Assembly: GCF_014207985.1 (NCBI RefSeq)
Contig: NZ_JACHMI010000002.1
Span: 1 to 64,000 of the forward strand
DNA: 64,000 bases
Source: Nonomuraea rubra
GTDB taxonomy: Bacteria > Actinomycetota > Actinomycetes > Streptosporangiales > Streptosporangiaceae
Direction of reading: 5' to 3'
Shown: positions 32,862 to 40,555 of the stretch, piece after piece
How positions within the stretch are numbered: the stretch's first letter is position 1
Layout: every line of letters begins with the position of its first letter
Notes under the pieces: model-generated
What the model was told of the DNA's origin: nothing
Database searches by the model: none
The model's input: the letters and a program-made list of their open reading frames with translations, nothing else
Translations under genes and position numbers: made by a program

Positions 32862-33784
32862 CACGAGACCCCTACGCCGAAGCCCGACGCCGCTACTGGC
32901 AGAAACGCGACAAGGAGAAGAGAGCGGGCACCTGGCAGGGCCTCGTCGATGCCGAAGAAGCGCGCCAGCACGTGCGGGAGTTGCATCGAATTTGGCTGGT
33001 CAGCTACGAGGCAATCGCCGAACTCGCAGGGATCTCGCACACGACAGTAAGGCACCTCGCTGTAGGCAGTGCGACTCGGCAGCTACCGCCACCGGCTCGG
33101 GTCGGGGCGTACACAGCCGAAGTGCTTCTCACGGTCACCGTGGACGACCTGCCGGACAACTGCCTGGTCAACGCGACCGGGTCAATGCGGCGGATGCGCG
33201 CGCTATCGGTCGAGGGGTGGCCCGTGCGGTACATCGCCAACCAGATGGACGCCGCCTGGGACGGTCTCAAGCAGCTTCGGCGCGGCGAGAGAACCACGGT
33301 CGTCCTACGAACTGCCCGCCTGCTCCGGCGGACGTACGACGAACTGATCCTCCTCGACCCGTACGCGCACTGCCGCAAGACCGTCGTGACGACCCTGCGC
33401 AAGCAGGCCGCCGCCAGCGGCTGGTATCCAGCGGCAGCGTGGGCCGACGCCATCGACGACCCCGCCGCCAAACCATGGCATGTCGTCCGCTGCTCCTACC
33501 AGACCTGCATCAACGGGTCCAAGGACGAGCGCCTGCTGTGCGACACCCACCTGAAGCTGCTCAAGAAGCGGGGCACCCTCGAAGGGGCCCGCCTGATGCG
33601 GAACACCCAGGCCCTGCTGGAAGACGCCCGGTTCATCCTCGCGACGGACCCGCCGATCAACCCGCGCACGCAGGAGATCGACAAGGAGCGGCTCGCCGAA
33701 CGGCTCGGCACCAACTGGGAAGCGCTGGAGCGCGTCCTGCTCCGAGCGAACATCAACCTCGGCAAGCTGCGCGAATCCGCATGA
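32858..33784 (+). CDS. Phage helix-turn-helix DNA-binding protein
   Basis: 308 residues from GTG 32858. The HTH lies near residues 45-70 (SYEAIAELAGISHTTVRHLA) and a possible second one near 105-125 (GWPVRYIANQMDAAW). Later cysteines (CSYQTC..CDTH) may bind zinc. Proteins of this layout are frequent in actinophage early regions. The target is unknown. Confidence 0.65.
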   Translation: MTRDPYAEARRRYWQKRDKEKRAGTWQGLVDAEEARQHVRELHRIWLVSYEAIAELAGISHTTVRHLAVGSATRQLPPPARVGAYTAEVLLTVTVDDLPDNCLVNATGSMRRMRALSVEGWPVRYIANQMDAAWDGLKQLRRGERTTVVLRTARLLRRTYDELILLDPYAHCRKTVVTTLRKQAAASGWYPAAAWADAIDDPAAKPWHVVRCSYQTCINGSKDERLLCDTHLKLLKKRGTLEGARLMRNTQALLEDARFILATDPPINPRTQEIDKERLAERLGTNWEALERVLLRANINLGKLRESA

Positions 33785-33788
33785 GCCA

Positions 33789-33804
33789 GAAGCGGAACCG
33801 CAAT
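33789..33804 (+). promoter_or_regulatory. Dispersed site, family 1
   Basis: GAAGCGGAACCGCAAT followed by CAG, five bases after a stop codon and upstream of the next ribosome site. Confidence 0.5.
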
Positions 33805-33830
33805 CAGGTAGTCGAGCAGGAGCAACGCCC

Positions 33831-34127
33831 ATGAGCAACACGGCGACCGAGGTCATCTCCGACGCCCTTACGTCCACCTCACCCAGCGCCGACGACATCC
33901 TCGACGCCCTCGGCAACGCGGGCTACCACGTCATCCGACCCGAGGACGGGCCGGCCTGGATCCCCGTCACGCCGAGAAGCCTCGCCAAGGCGCAACGCAT
34001 CGCAGCGCTGATCAACGACGGCAAGACGCTGCAGCAGATCGCCGCTGAGACGCGGATGTCGCTGCGCCAGGTCGAACGGTACAGCGCCGCCGCCCGCGAC
34101 ATGGGACTCATCGAGCGGAGGCGCTGA
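33831..34127 (+). CDS. Small helix-turn-helix protein
   Basis: 98 residues from ATG 33831 with CAGGAG upstream. The HTH is clear (GKTLQQIAAETRMSLRQVER). Its stop overlaps the WhiB start, so the two are coupled and may regulate together. Confidence 0.7.
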   Translation: MSNTATEVISDALTSTSPSADDILDALGNAGYHVIRPEDGPAWIPVTPRSLAKAQRIAALINDGKTLQQIAAETRMSLRQVERYSAAARDMGLIERRR

Positions 34128-34420
34128 TGCCCGGCCGCAAGGGGTGGCGGAACCGCGCCGCCTGCCGAGGACAGGACCTGGTCCTGTTCTTCGGACCCGG
34201 TGAGGGCGAGCCCCGCGAGAGCCCAAAGCAGAAGGAGAACCGCATCGAGCGGGCCAAGCACTTCTGCCGCACCTGCTCCGCCCAGGCCGAGTGCCTGGAC
34301 TTCCATCTGCAGGCCAGCGCGGCGCAGTACGGCGTCGCCGGAGGCCTCGACGAGGACGAGCGCACGGCCTACCGGCGGCGCCTGCAACGCAAAGCAGCAC
34401 GAGAAAGGAGAACCCCGTGA
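34127..34420 (+). CDS. whiB: WhiB-family Fe-S regulator
   Basis: 97 residues. Four cysteines (C13, C47, C50, C56) in the order AACRG, FCRTCSAQAEC form the [4Fe-4S] site. The turn motif is YGVAGGLDEDER, in which the usual GVWGG Trp is Ala. A basic AT-hook-like tail follows. WhiB proteins bind the sigma factor and tune transcription. Phage copies (for example TM4 WhiBTM4) can interfere with host WhiB2 and division. It is confined to Actinobacteria, which fixes the host group. Confidence 0.88.
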   Translation: MPGRKGWRNRAACRGQDLVLFFGPGEGEPRESPKQKENRIERAKHFCRTCSAQAECLDFHLQASAAQYGVAGGLDEDERTAYRRRLQRKAARERRTP

Positions 34421-34686
34421 CAAGCCTCGCCCGCGAGAACGCTATCAAGGGACTCGCGCACCGCGCCTACGACCGCGACCACACCGACGCCGGGGAACGG
34501 CCCAGCACCACGGACTTCGCGTTCGAGTACGTCACCTGGCTTCTCGCCCAGGGCTGGAGTGAGCCGCCAGAGGCTCAACCGGCACCCGCTCCCGCGTCTC
34601 CGACGCCCCCGAACGGGCTGCGTGGGGCGGCCATCGCTCGTCACGCCCTGGCCCAGATCGGCAAGGGAGGCAGCGATGACCGCTGA
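34417..34686 (+). CDS. Small hypothetical protein
   Basis: 89 residues from GTG 34417, overlapping whiB by four bases. An N-terminal helix, FEYVTWLLAQGWSEPP and a Pro-rich tail. It overlaps the next gene by 11 bases. Function unknown. Confidence 0.6.
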   Translation: MTSLARENAIKGLAHRAYDRDHTDAGERPSTTDFAFEYVTWLLAQGWSEPPEAQPAPAPASPTPPNGLRGAAIARHALAQIGKGGSDDR

Positions 34687-35041
34687 CCTCGACGACGACA
34701 AGGCGTTGGTGCCGTACGACGAGTTCGGCAACCTGCTGCGCGCCGCATGGACACCCGAAGGAGAGATCGTGTGGCGCGCACCGGAGCCGTTCAGCGCGCG
34801 ACTCCAGCTCGGCCAGTTCGCCCGCGGCCGCGCCGCCGGCTACGTCGTGTGGCTCAACGACGAAAGCCGCATGTTCCCCATGTCGATGACGGAGTTCGTC
34901 GAGACCGTACGCACGGTCGGCGTCGAGCCCGGCGGCTACGTCGAAGCGGAGTGGATCGCGCACCGCCGCGGTGGCGCGTACGGCATACAGCTGTACATGT
35001 CGCGGCGCGAGCGGCGCCAGGTACGGCGCGGCCATGACTGA
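34676..35041 (+). CDS. Hypothetical protein, paralogue of the next gene
   Basis: 121 residues from ATG 34676. The segment FSARLQLGQFARGRAAGYVV..ESRMFPMSMTEF..GGAYGIQLY matches the C-terminal half of the following protein (FTATLRITGWERGRSAARFF..DHEFPMFLKDL..GENYGLSFL). A small beta-rich domain duplicated in tandem. Function unknown. Confidence 0.65.
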   Translation: MTADLDDDKALVPYDEFGNLLRAAWTPEGEIVWRAPEPFSARLQLGQFARGRAAGYVVWLNDESRMFPMSMTEFVETVRTVGVEPGGYVEAEWIAHRRGGAYGIQLYMSRRERRQVRRGHD

Positions 35042-35624
35042 GCGCCTGGTCGCGCAGGTCAACGGGTGCCGCTACTGCGGCCTTCCTCAACGCGGCAGCC
35101 GCAGGCAGCTCCCGCACGCCAGCCGGTGGACTCCCACGGCCGGCTGGCACGTCTGGACGCCGCCCACGCAAGACCAGATCAAGCAGCGCATGAAGGCCCG
35201 CCGGACCATGCAGGGCCAGCGCGCCTCTCACGTGATCATCGACGAGGCCACGAAGTGGCCCGCCCTCGAAAGGACCGACATGCCCGTCACTGAAGCCCCC
35301 TACGACGAGCGGGGCGACCTCATGCACTACCCGAAGCGCAACGCCGAGTGGCGACCCAATGAGCCGTTCACCGCCACGCTGCGCATCACCGGGTGGGAGC
35401 GCGGCCGGTCGGCAGCACGGTTCTTCCTCGCCGACCAGGACGACCACGAGTTCCCCATGTTCCTCAAGGACCTCTGCGCGATGCTCAACGCCGCCACCGT
35501 CAGCCGGGGCACGGTCACCGGCCGCTGGCACGTGGTGAAGCGAGGCGAGAACTACGGGCTGAGCTTCCTCGGGCCGGCCGACGACGATCAGGCGCCGACC
35601 ACCGGACGGGAGGCTCAGGTCTGA
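35034..35624 (+). CDS. Hypothetical protein with N-terminal zinc knuckle
   Basis: 196 residues from ATG 35034. NGCRYCGLPQ starts a short zinc-binding segment, followed by HVWTPPTQDQIKQRMKARR and then the beta domain shared with the upstream gene. It may be a fusion of two phage modules. It is coupled to both neighbours by overlaps. Function unknown. Confidence 0.65.
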   Translation: MTERLVAQVNGCRYCGLPQRGSRRQLPHASRWTPTAGWHVWTPPTQDQIKQRMKARRTMQGQRASHVIIDEATKWPALERTDMPVTEAPYDERGDLMHYPKRNAEWRPNEPFTATLRITGWERGRSAARFFLADQDDHEFPMFLKDLCAMLNAATVSRGTVTGRWHVVKRGENYGLSFLGPADDDQAPTTGREAQV

Positions 35625-36226
35625 TGGCCATCGGAGTGGACTTCGACGGCGTGATCCACGCCTACAGCCGAGGCTGGTTCGACGGGACGGCCTATGACGA
35701 GTCGGTGCCCGGCGCGATCGAGGGGCTGCGCGCCCTCATGGACAAGCACGCGGTGTTCGTCCACACCAGCCGTGACGTTCGCCAGGTAGCCGGGTGGCTG
35801 GCCACGCACGGCTTCGAGACCACGACCTTCACTCCGCCGAAATTCTGGAACGAACGCGGCCGGCTGCTCGTCACGAACTGGAAGGTCCCGGCCACGGCAT
35901 ACCTCGACGACCGCGCTGTCCGCTTCACCACCTGGACGGCGGCGCTCGACGAGCTGCTGCACGGTGGCCGGAAGACCACGGACCTGCGGGCCGCGTTCGA
36001 CCGCATCGACGCCCGCCACCAGCCCACGACGACGGAGACGTGGGTCTCCTGCAGCGACCACTGCGGGCAGTGGGTGACCGGCGTCCTGATCATGTGCGCG
36101 ATGTGCGCGCCCCGGCCCGTCACCGTCTGCACCAACGACGACTGCCCCACCTGGCCCTGCCCCGACCACCTCGCCCTCCACGGAGAGACCGCCGACACCT
36201 GCACCCACAAGGGAGACAGCCGATGA
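35624..36226 (+). CDS. HAD-like phosphatase with C-terminal Cys cluster
   Basis: 200 residues from ATG 35624. GVDFDGVIHAY is HAD motif I, VHTSRD motif II and AYLDDRAVRF motif IV, as in short phage-encoded HAD proteins of about 130 residues. The extra C-terminus is Cys/His-rich (CSDHCGQW, CAMCAP, CTNDDCPTWPCPDH). It could remove phosphate from nucleotides or nucleic-acid ends, but the substrate is unknown. Confidence 0.75.
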   Translation: MAIGVDFDGVIHAYSRGWFDGTAYDESVPGAIEGLRALMDKHAVFVHTSRDVRQVAGWLATHGFETTTFTPPKFWNERGRLLVTNWKVPATAYLDDRAVRFTTWTAALDELLHGGRKTTDLRAAFDRIDARHQPTTTETWVSCSDHCGQWVTGVLIMCAMCAPRPVTVCTNDDCPTWPCPDHLALHGETADTCTHKGDSR

Positions 36227-36645
36227 CCGAGCAGCAGCCGATGACGCTCACCGACTGGCGGGGCAACCCCTACACGGTCGGGACGACGATCTTCTACCCG
36301 CGCATGTCCGGCCGGTCGTGCGAGATCCAAGAAGGCGTCGTCATCGACATCTGGGACGCCGTGTACGACCGCGACGTGTACAGGTGGGTTCGGCTCAACC
36401 CGAAGAAGGCCAGCCACCAGGACGCCACCGGGAACGACCGTCAGACACGCGTCAAGGTGCAGCCGAACGGGCGCGGTTCCCGCAACTTCTACCGCAGTGA
36501 CGAGCGTCTGGTCACCGATGAGCAAGGCGAGTGGGTCCGAGACGAGCAGGGCAGCCCCGTGTGGGAGTCCGTGGGCATCAAACCCGTCACCCTGATGATC
36601 ACCGAGAACATCACCGTCGCCACCTGCACCCACAAGGACGGCTGA
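36223..36645 (+). CDS. Hypothetical protein
   Basis: 140 residues from ATG 36223, coupled to both neighbours. Beta-rich, with a start typical of small SH3-like proteins (YTVGTTIFYPRMSGRSCEIQ). Function unknown. Confidence 0.65.
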   Translation: MTEQQPMTLTDWRGNPYTVGTTIFYPRMSGRSCEIQEGVVIDIWDAVYDRDVYRWVRLNPKKASHQDATGNDRQTRVKVQPNGRGSRNFYRSDERLVTDEQGEWVRDEQGSPVWESVGIKPVTLMITENITVATCTHKDG

Positions 36646-37190
36646 TGCTCGAACACCTCAGCCCGAGCGAGCGGGCCGTCCTCCTCATCATGCTGAACCG
36701 CAGCCTCGACGACCACCGCGTACCGCCCGAAGCTGCTGACCACGTCCGGCAGCACTTCCGGGACCAGCTCGAAGCCTTCGTCAGCCCGCGCCCCGCCACC
36801 CTGGTCTACACCGGGTGGCGGGGCGCCGCCCGTCAACGCGTCCGCGCCGACCTCGAGACCACGCTGGCGCGAGCCCGCGGCCGTCTCCACGTGATCGTCG
36901 GCTACAACCCCGACACCGACGAACCCTCGGGCGGGGATCGGTGGACGTACGAATGGGCGATCCACACGCCGGGCGTGACCGTCGAGACGCACCCCGCGCC
37001 GTGGCACATCCCCGCCCTGTCGAGGTCAGCGGGGCCGTACCGGAACGGATTCATGCTCGGCGTCGCCGCCGGCCGCGGGGGCGCCTTCGAGGTCCTGGCC
37101 CACCTGCACCCGTCCAGCAGAGGCGCATCCGGTACCGCCGCGTACGCCGACCACCTTGGCCTACGCATCCGGAAGGAGCCCGCCTTATGA
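36645..37190 (+). CDS. SLOG-family (YspA/DUF2493-like) protein
   Basis: 181 residues from ATG 36645. The Rossmann-like core reads ATLVYTGWRGAARQRV, GRLHVIVGYNPDTDEPSGGD, WTYEWAI..GVTVETHPAPW and AGPYRNGFML, matching the DUF2493 branch of SLOG (VTGSRD, HG..GAD..A..WA, RN..M). SLOG domains bind or process nucleotide-derived ligands and occur in anti-phage and phage-conflict loci. The key Gly and RN positions are kept. A short C-terminal extension follows. Confidence 0.65.
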   Translation: MLEHLSPSERAVLLIMLNRSLDDHRVPPEAADHVRQHFRDQLEAFVSPRPATLVYTGWRGAARQRVRADLETTLARARGRLHVIVGYNPDTDEPSGGDRWTYEWAIHTPGVTVETHPAPWHIPALSRSAGPYRNGFMLGVAAGRGGAFEVLAHLHPSSRGASGTAAYADHLGLRIRKEPAL

Positions 37191-38335
37191 CCAACAAGTC
37201 CGACGTCAAGAAGCTCGTCGAGACCGAGACGGAACGCCTCGGCTTCACGATGCAGCTTGCCAACGGCAAGTTCCTCATCACCAACCCGGAGAACGGCCGC
37301 ACCGGCGAGATCCCGCTCCAGGCCATGGGCCGTGGCCTCGACAACTACAAGACCAAGATCCGATCCCTGCTGAACGACCACCCCACGAAACCCTCCCCCA
37401 TGGTCGCCGCCACCGACCCCGCCCCCGAGAAAGCCGACACCATGCCCCGTGACACCTGGTGGAGCGTTGACGAGCTCGTCGGCGCAGCCCTCGCGAACGG
37501 CATCAAGCCGTACGTGTCAGGAGGACTCCTCCACACCCCCGGCCCCGTCGAGTCCAAGTCGTACGCGGACATGCTGCACGCCCGCGAAACCGAGGTCATC
37601 GCCTACCTCACCAAGAACACCACCACCGCCACCACCGAAGGAGACACCGACGTGCCGAAGATCGGCGACACCGCGACCGTCGTCCGGAGCAAGCCCCGCG
37701 ACATCTTCGCCGACGCCGAAGCGCTCTGGGGGCTGCTCCGCGACGCCGCCCGCGACCAGGGAGACAAGCCGCTGACCAACGGCAACGTCCCGGGCGTCCA
37801 GTGGGTCGGCGCCCTCGCCGACATCATCAAGGCCACCTGCCCCGACTGGGACTCCGAGCACGAGAAGGACGTCCGCCAGTACCTGAACCGGACCGAGCAC
37901 ACCCGCTGCCACCGGCCCCGCGCCAACCCGCCCGTCTGGTGGATCGCGCTGGAGTGGAACGACGGCGGACTCACCGTCACCAAGACCACCCCGAAGCCCG
38001 ATCCCAGGACCGTCGCAGCCGCCGCCGCGAAGGCCTCGACGAAGAAGACACCCACACCCGTCCCGGCCTCGGCCGACACCGCGCCGCCGGCCACAGCAGG
38101 CCCTGCGCTCCGGGCGCTCCTCGGGTTCGAGCAGGCCATTCAGCGGACCGAGGCCGAGCGGGACCAGGCCATCCGCGAACGCGACGACGCCCGCACCGCG
38201 CTGGAGGAGATGCGCGCCGACCGGGACAACCTCCTCGTCGAGCTGGACGAGATGAAGGCCGAACGCGACCAGGTGAAGACGGAGCTGGACGCCATCAACG
38301 CCGTGTTCGCCCGGTACAACGGAGGCACCGCGTGA
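37187..38335 (+). CDS. Hypothetical protein with C-terminal coiled coil
   Basis: 382 residues from ATG 37187. The N-terminal helical/beta segment and the region WWSVDELVGAALANGIKPYV look like two small folded units. A Thr/Pro/Ala linker then leads to a coiled coil of about 65 residues with repeating RDQ/RDD heptads. It may be a structural or scaffold-like partner of the neighbouring early proteins. No family was recognised. Confidence 0.65.
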   Translation: MTNKSDVKKLVETETERLGFTMQLANGKFLITNPENGRTGEIPLQAMGRGLDNYKTKIRSLLNDHPTKPSPMVAATDPAPEKADTMPRDTWWSVDELVGAALANGIKPYVSGGLLHTPGPVESKSYADMLHARETEVIAYLTKNTTTATTEGDTDVPKIGDTATVVRSKPRDIFADAEALWGLLRDAARDQGDKPLTNGNVPGVQWVGALADIIKATCPDWDSEHEKDVRQYLNRTEHTRCHRPRANPPVWWIALEWNDGGLTVTKTTPKPDPRTVAAAAAKASTKKTPTPVPASADTAPPATAGPALRALLGFEQAIQRTEAERDQAIRERDDARTALEEMRADRDNLLVELDEMKAERDQVKTELDAINAVFARYNGGTA

Positions 38336-38368
38336 TCGAACTGTCCGGATCGGACATGGGGGAGTGGC

Positions 38369-38902
38369 GTGTTCTCTCGCGCTGACGTGAAGCCGTGCAA
38401 GGGCAGCAAGGACAAGATGCCGTGCGGGCGGTTCGTCCGCTGGACTCGCACCGTGGCCGGCGTCCCCTACGCGGTTGACCTGGCCCCGCACGAGGACGGC
38501 AACACCGCCGTCTGGAGGGACGTCCACGGGATCCTCCGGTCCCGCCGCATCACCGAGGACCTGCCGCTCGTTCCGCCGGAGAAGCGGATGATGCCGCACG
38601 CTGCGACCTGTCCCGGCAAACCGCGGGTCCAGACCCCGCCACCGCCACCGCGGCCGCCACGCAGGCCCGCACCACCACCGGCCGGACGGCTGTACGACCT
38701 GCTCGGCGTCACCAGCACCGCGCATCCGGACGACATCAGGAAGGCGTACCGCAGGCTGGCCCGCCAGCTCCACCCCGACGTCAACCCCGACCCGAAGGTG
38801 GCGGCGCGATTCCAGGAGATCGGGGAGGCATACCACGTCCTGTCCGATCCCGGCCGGCGGCGGACGTACGACCTGACGGGTCGGCCACCACGAGCCGGAT
38901 GA
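38369..38902 (+). CDS. J-domain (DnaJ-like) protein
   Basis: 177 residues from GTG 38369 with GGGGAG upstream. The N-terminal 80 residues form a Cys-containing domain of unknown type. A poly-Pro linker leads to a J-domain at about 108-172 ([49 protein letters not shown]), with the HPD loop that stimulates DnaK. It could recruit host Hsp70 to replication or assembly proteins, as lambda does with host DnaJ/DnaK at its origin. It lies directly upstream of the replication initiator. Confidence 0.85.
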   Translation: MFSRADVKPCKGSKDKMPCGRFVRWTRTVAGVPYAVDLAPHEDGNTAVWRDVHGILRSRRITEDLPLVPPEKRMMPHAATCPGKPRVQTPPPPPRPPRRPAPPPAGRLYDLLGVTSTAHPDDIRKAYRRLARQLHPDVNPDPKVAARFQEIGEAYHVLSDPGRRRTYDLTGRPPRAG

Positions 38903-38908
38903 ACGCTA

Positions 38909-38924
38909 ATAGCGGTACCGCTAT
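38909..38924. promoter_or_regulatory. Dispersed site, family 1 (perfect palindrome)
   Basis: ATAGCGGTACCGCTAT is a perfect 16-bp palindrome, seven bases after a stop codon and 25 bases before the initiator start at 38949. It is well placed to repress the initiator gene. Confidence 0.7.
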
Positions 38925-38948
38925 CGTTGCGGGACGCCTCTTCCCTCG

Positions 38949-39986
38949 GTGGCTCCCTTGGAATACCAGCACGTAAGGGGCCTGATGGGTTACAAGTTGG
39001 CCGACGAGGTGGCGATCAACGCGCCTAAGAGCACGCCTCCGAGGGACCTGCTCGCGTTGATCGCCATCGCTCGCAGGATCAACGACGCGACTCGCACCGG
39101 CTGGCTGACCCGCGAGGAGATCGCGCACTGGGCGAGGATCGACGTGCGGTCGGTGAAGGCGATGCGGGAGCGGCTGGTCGAGGCTGGGCTGCTCGTCGTG
39201 CTCGAATCGGGGGGCGGCCGCCGGAAGGCGACCGTGTTCTACATCCCTCCGATGCCTGGGTATCTGCCCGGGGAGCCGCCGCGTCCGCTCGACCTGGAGC
39301 TCGAAGCGGGCCCCTCGGACTTCCCCGTTTCGGGGCCGGACGGGTCCACGGGGGACCGGAAAGGGGGAAGTCCAGACTTCCCCGTTTCTCCTGTGGATGA
39401 CGCTGTGGACGACCGGGAGACCGGTGGAAAAGGGGGAAGTCCAGGCTTCCCCGTTTCCGCGACCGAAAGGGGGAAGTCTGGACCGCAAAAGGGGAAGTTT
39501 GGGGCGAAAAAGGGGAAGTTTGGGGCGAAAAAGGGGAAGTCTGGACTTCCCCCCAATCCTCTCTCCACTCCTCAACTTCAATCCTCTTCTTCTCCGTACG
39601 GGGTCGAGGAGGAACCAAGCGCCCAAGCCGCCGACCACCACCCGGAAGACGAAGACAAGATCAGCAAGGAGGAGAAGAACACCCCGGCGGCCAGCCGCGC
39701 CGCCCGGGTCATCACCAAGCGCATCGGAGTGCCGCTCGACGAAGCCGAGCGCATCGCCCAGACCATCGCCCACGAAAACCGCGTCCGCCGAGCCCTGCAC
39801 GTGTACGTCGCGGGTATCCCCGCAGCGGACCTGCGCACCTGGCGCGAGACCGCCCGCAACCACGAAGCCCGCGAACAGGCCAAGGCCACACGGACCAACC
39901 GCCCCGCCGGCCGGTGCGACCTGCACTGGCAGCCCATCCCCTGCATCGGGTGCGCGGCCGACGCCAAGGCTATGCCCGACGCGTGA
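38949..39986 (+). CDS. Replication initiator with in-gene iterons (lambda O-like)
   Basis: 345 residues from GTG 38949; ATG 38984 with AAGGGG close upstream is an alternative. The N-terminal 100 residues form a winged helix (PRDLLALIAIARRINDATRT, LTREEIAHWARIDVRSVKAM, GLLVVLES..KATVFYIP). The middle is low complexity (KGGSPDFPVSP, GKFGAKKGKFGAKKGKSG) because the DNA there is an iteron array. The C-terminal half has a helical region and a final CDLHWQPIPCIGC cluster. An initiator whose gene contains the origin follows the lambda O design, and the N-terminus should bind the iterons. Confidence 0.75.
   Translation: MAPLEYQHVRGLMGYKLADEVAINAPKSTPPRDLLALIAIARRINDATRTGWLTREEIAHWARIDVRSVKAMRERLVEAGLLVVLESGGGRRKATVFYIPPMPGYLPGEPPRPLDLELEAGPSDFPVSGPDGSTGDRKGGSPDFPVSPVDDAVDDRETGGKGGSPGFPVSATERGKSGPQKGKFGAKKGKFGAKKGKSGLPPNPLSTPQLQSSSSPYGVEEEPSAQAADHHPEDEDKISKEEKNTPAASRAARVITKRIGVPLDEAERIAQTIAHENRVRRALHVYVAGIPAADLRTWRETARNHEAREQAKATRTNRPAGRCDLHWQPIPCIGCAADAKAMPDA
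39319..39552. repeat. Iteron array, candidate replication origin
   Basis: Ten copies of the half-site GGGGAAGT (or ACTTCCCC) lie in 234 bases. A single inverted copy is at 39319-39326. Three 20-bp palindromes of type GGGGAAGTCCAGACTTCCCC start at 39364, 39433 and 39533. Direct repeats start at 39470, 39491, 39512 and 39533, exactly 21 bases (two helical turns) apart. A pyrimidine-rich, lower-GC stretch (39555-39596) follows and could be the unwinding element. Confidence 0.75.
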
Positions 39987-40111
39987 CCCGCAGGTTGGCG
40001 GATAGAGCGACACCCCGCAAGCCTGCTACCAGCGCAAACGCGGAACGCGCCCGCAAGGCGGACCGCCGGAATCACGCGAAAACAGGCCAAAGAGCGGCCG
40101 AACCGGGCCGG

Positions 40112-40159
40112 AAACCCATCAGAACGAGGCTGGGCCACCTCCTCGTCGCTGATGGGTTT
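40112..40159. terminator. Nested hairpin terminator
   Basis: Outer arms AAACCCATCAG (40112-40122) and CTGATGGGTTT (40149-40159) pair perfectly, with an inner CGAGG/CCTCG stem (40125-40129 with 40141-40145). TTTT on one side and AAA on the other allow action in both directions. Confidence 0.7.
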
Positions 40160-40183
40160 TCGCATGCCCGGAGACGCTTCATG

Positions 40184-40198
40184 ACGCATCTGACGCAC
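40184..40198. promoter_or_regulatory. Palindromic operator-like site, family 2
   Basis: ACGCATCTGACGCAC matches the family-2 palindrome at 13 of 15 positions, in the long gap before the collagen-like gene. Confidence 0.5.
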
Positions 40199-40432
40199 CA
40201 TGAGAGACGCGACGCACCCCGCAGAACGCTCTGAGATGGATGCAGGGGGACGAACACCGGTCCTCCGGCATAGAGGAGTACCCCCGGGACAGAGAAGCGC
40301 TCTGCGTCGATCTGGGAGCGTTCAATCAAGATCAAGAGTTGGAAATTCGAGCCGGGGCTGGATGGCGCGTCGGCGGTCGGCGGTTCGGGTGATTCGGTGC
40401 CAACGTAGACGATCAGCCTCACTGACTATCTA

Positions 40433-40448
40433 TCGAACGCGCGTTCGA
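40433..40448. promoter_or_regulatory. LexA-type SOS box
   Basis: TCGAACGCGCGTTCGA fits the actinobacterial LexA consensus TCGAAC-N4-GTTCGA exactly and extends to an 18-bp perfect palindrome (40432-40449). It lies 108 bases before the collagen-like gene. LexA repression would tie downstream genes, and possibly induction, to DNA damage. Confidence 0.75.
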
Positions 40449-40555
40449 TTTGCCTTCAGGCCGGCCCGTTTTGTGACCTAACCGTTATAAATCCGCCGGA
40501 AAACCGTTACAAAAATTGGGCCCCCAAAGATCCTTACTGGTCTACCGTTTGTCAT

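Larger units (their letters stand above)
39987..40555. other. Long regulatory gap after the initiator
   Basis: I see no credible gene in about 570 bases. It contains a nested hairpin terminator (40112-40159), a family-2 site (40184-40198), an SOS-box match (40433-40448) and an AT-rich, promoter-like stretch (40470-40555) before the collagen-like gene. Confidence 0.6.

Noticed and set aside
39470..39552. Short regularly spaced repeats read as a CRISPR array
   Set aside because: The unit is about 8 bases in a 21-bp period inside a coding frame; there are no 20-40 bp spacers and no cas operon, so it reads as an iteron array.
40072..40422. Leftward open frame of 116 codons starting just beside the SOS box
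   Set aside because: It reads through a terminator hairpin, has no ribosome site, poor codon bias and no motif.
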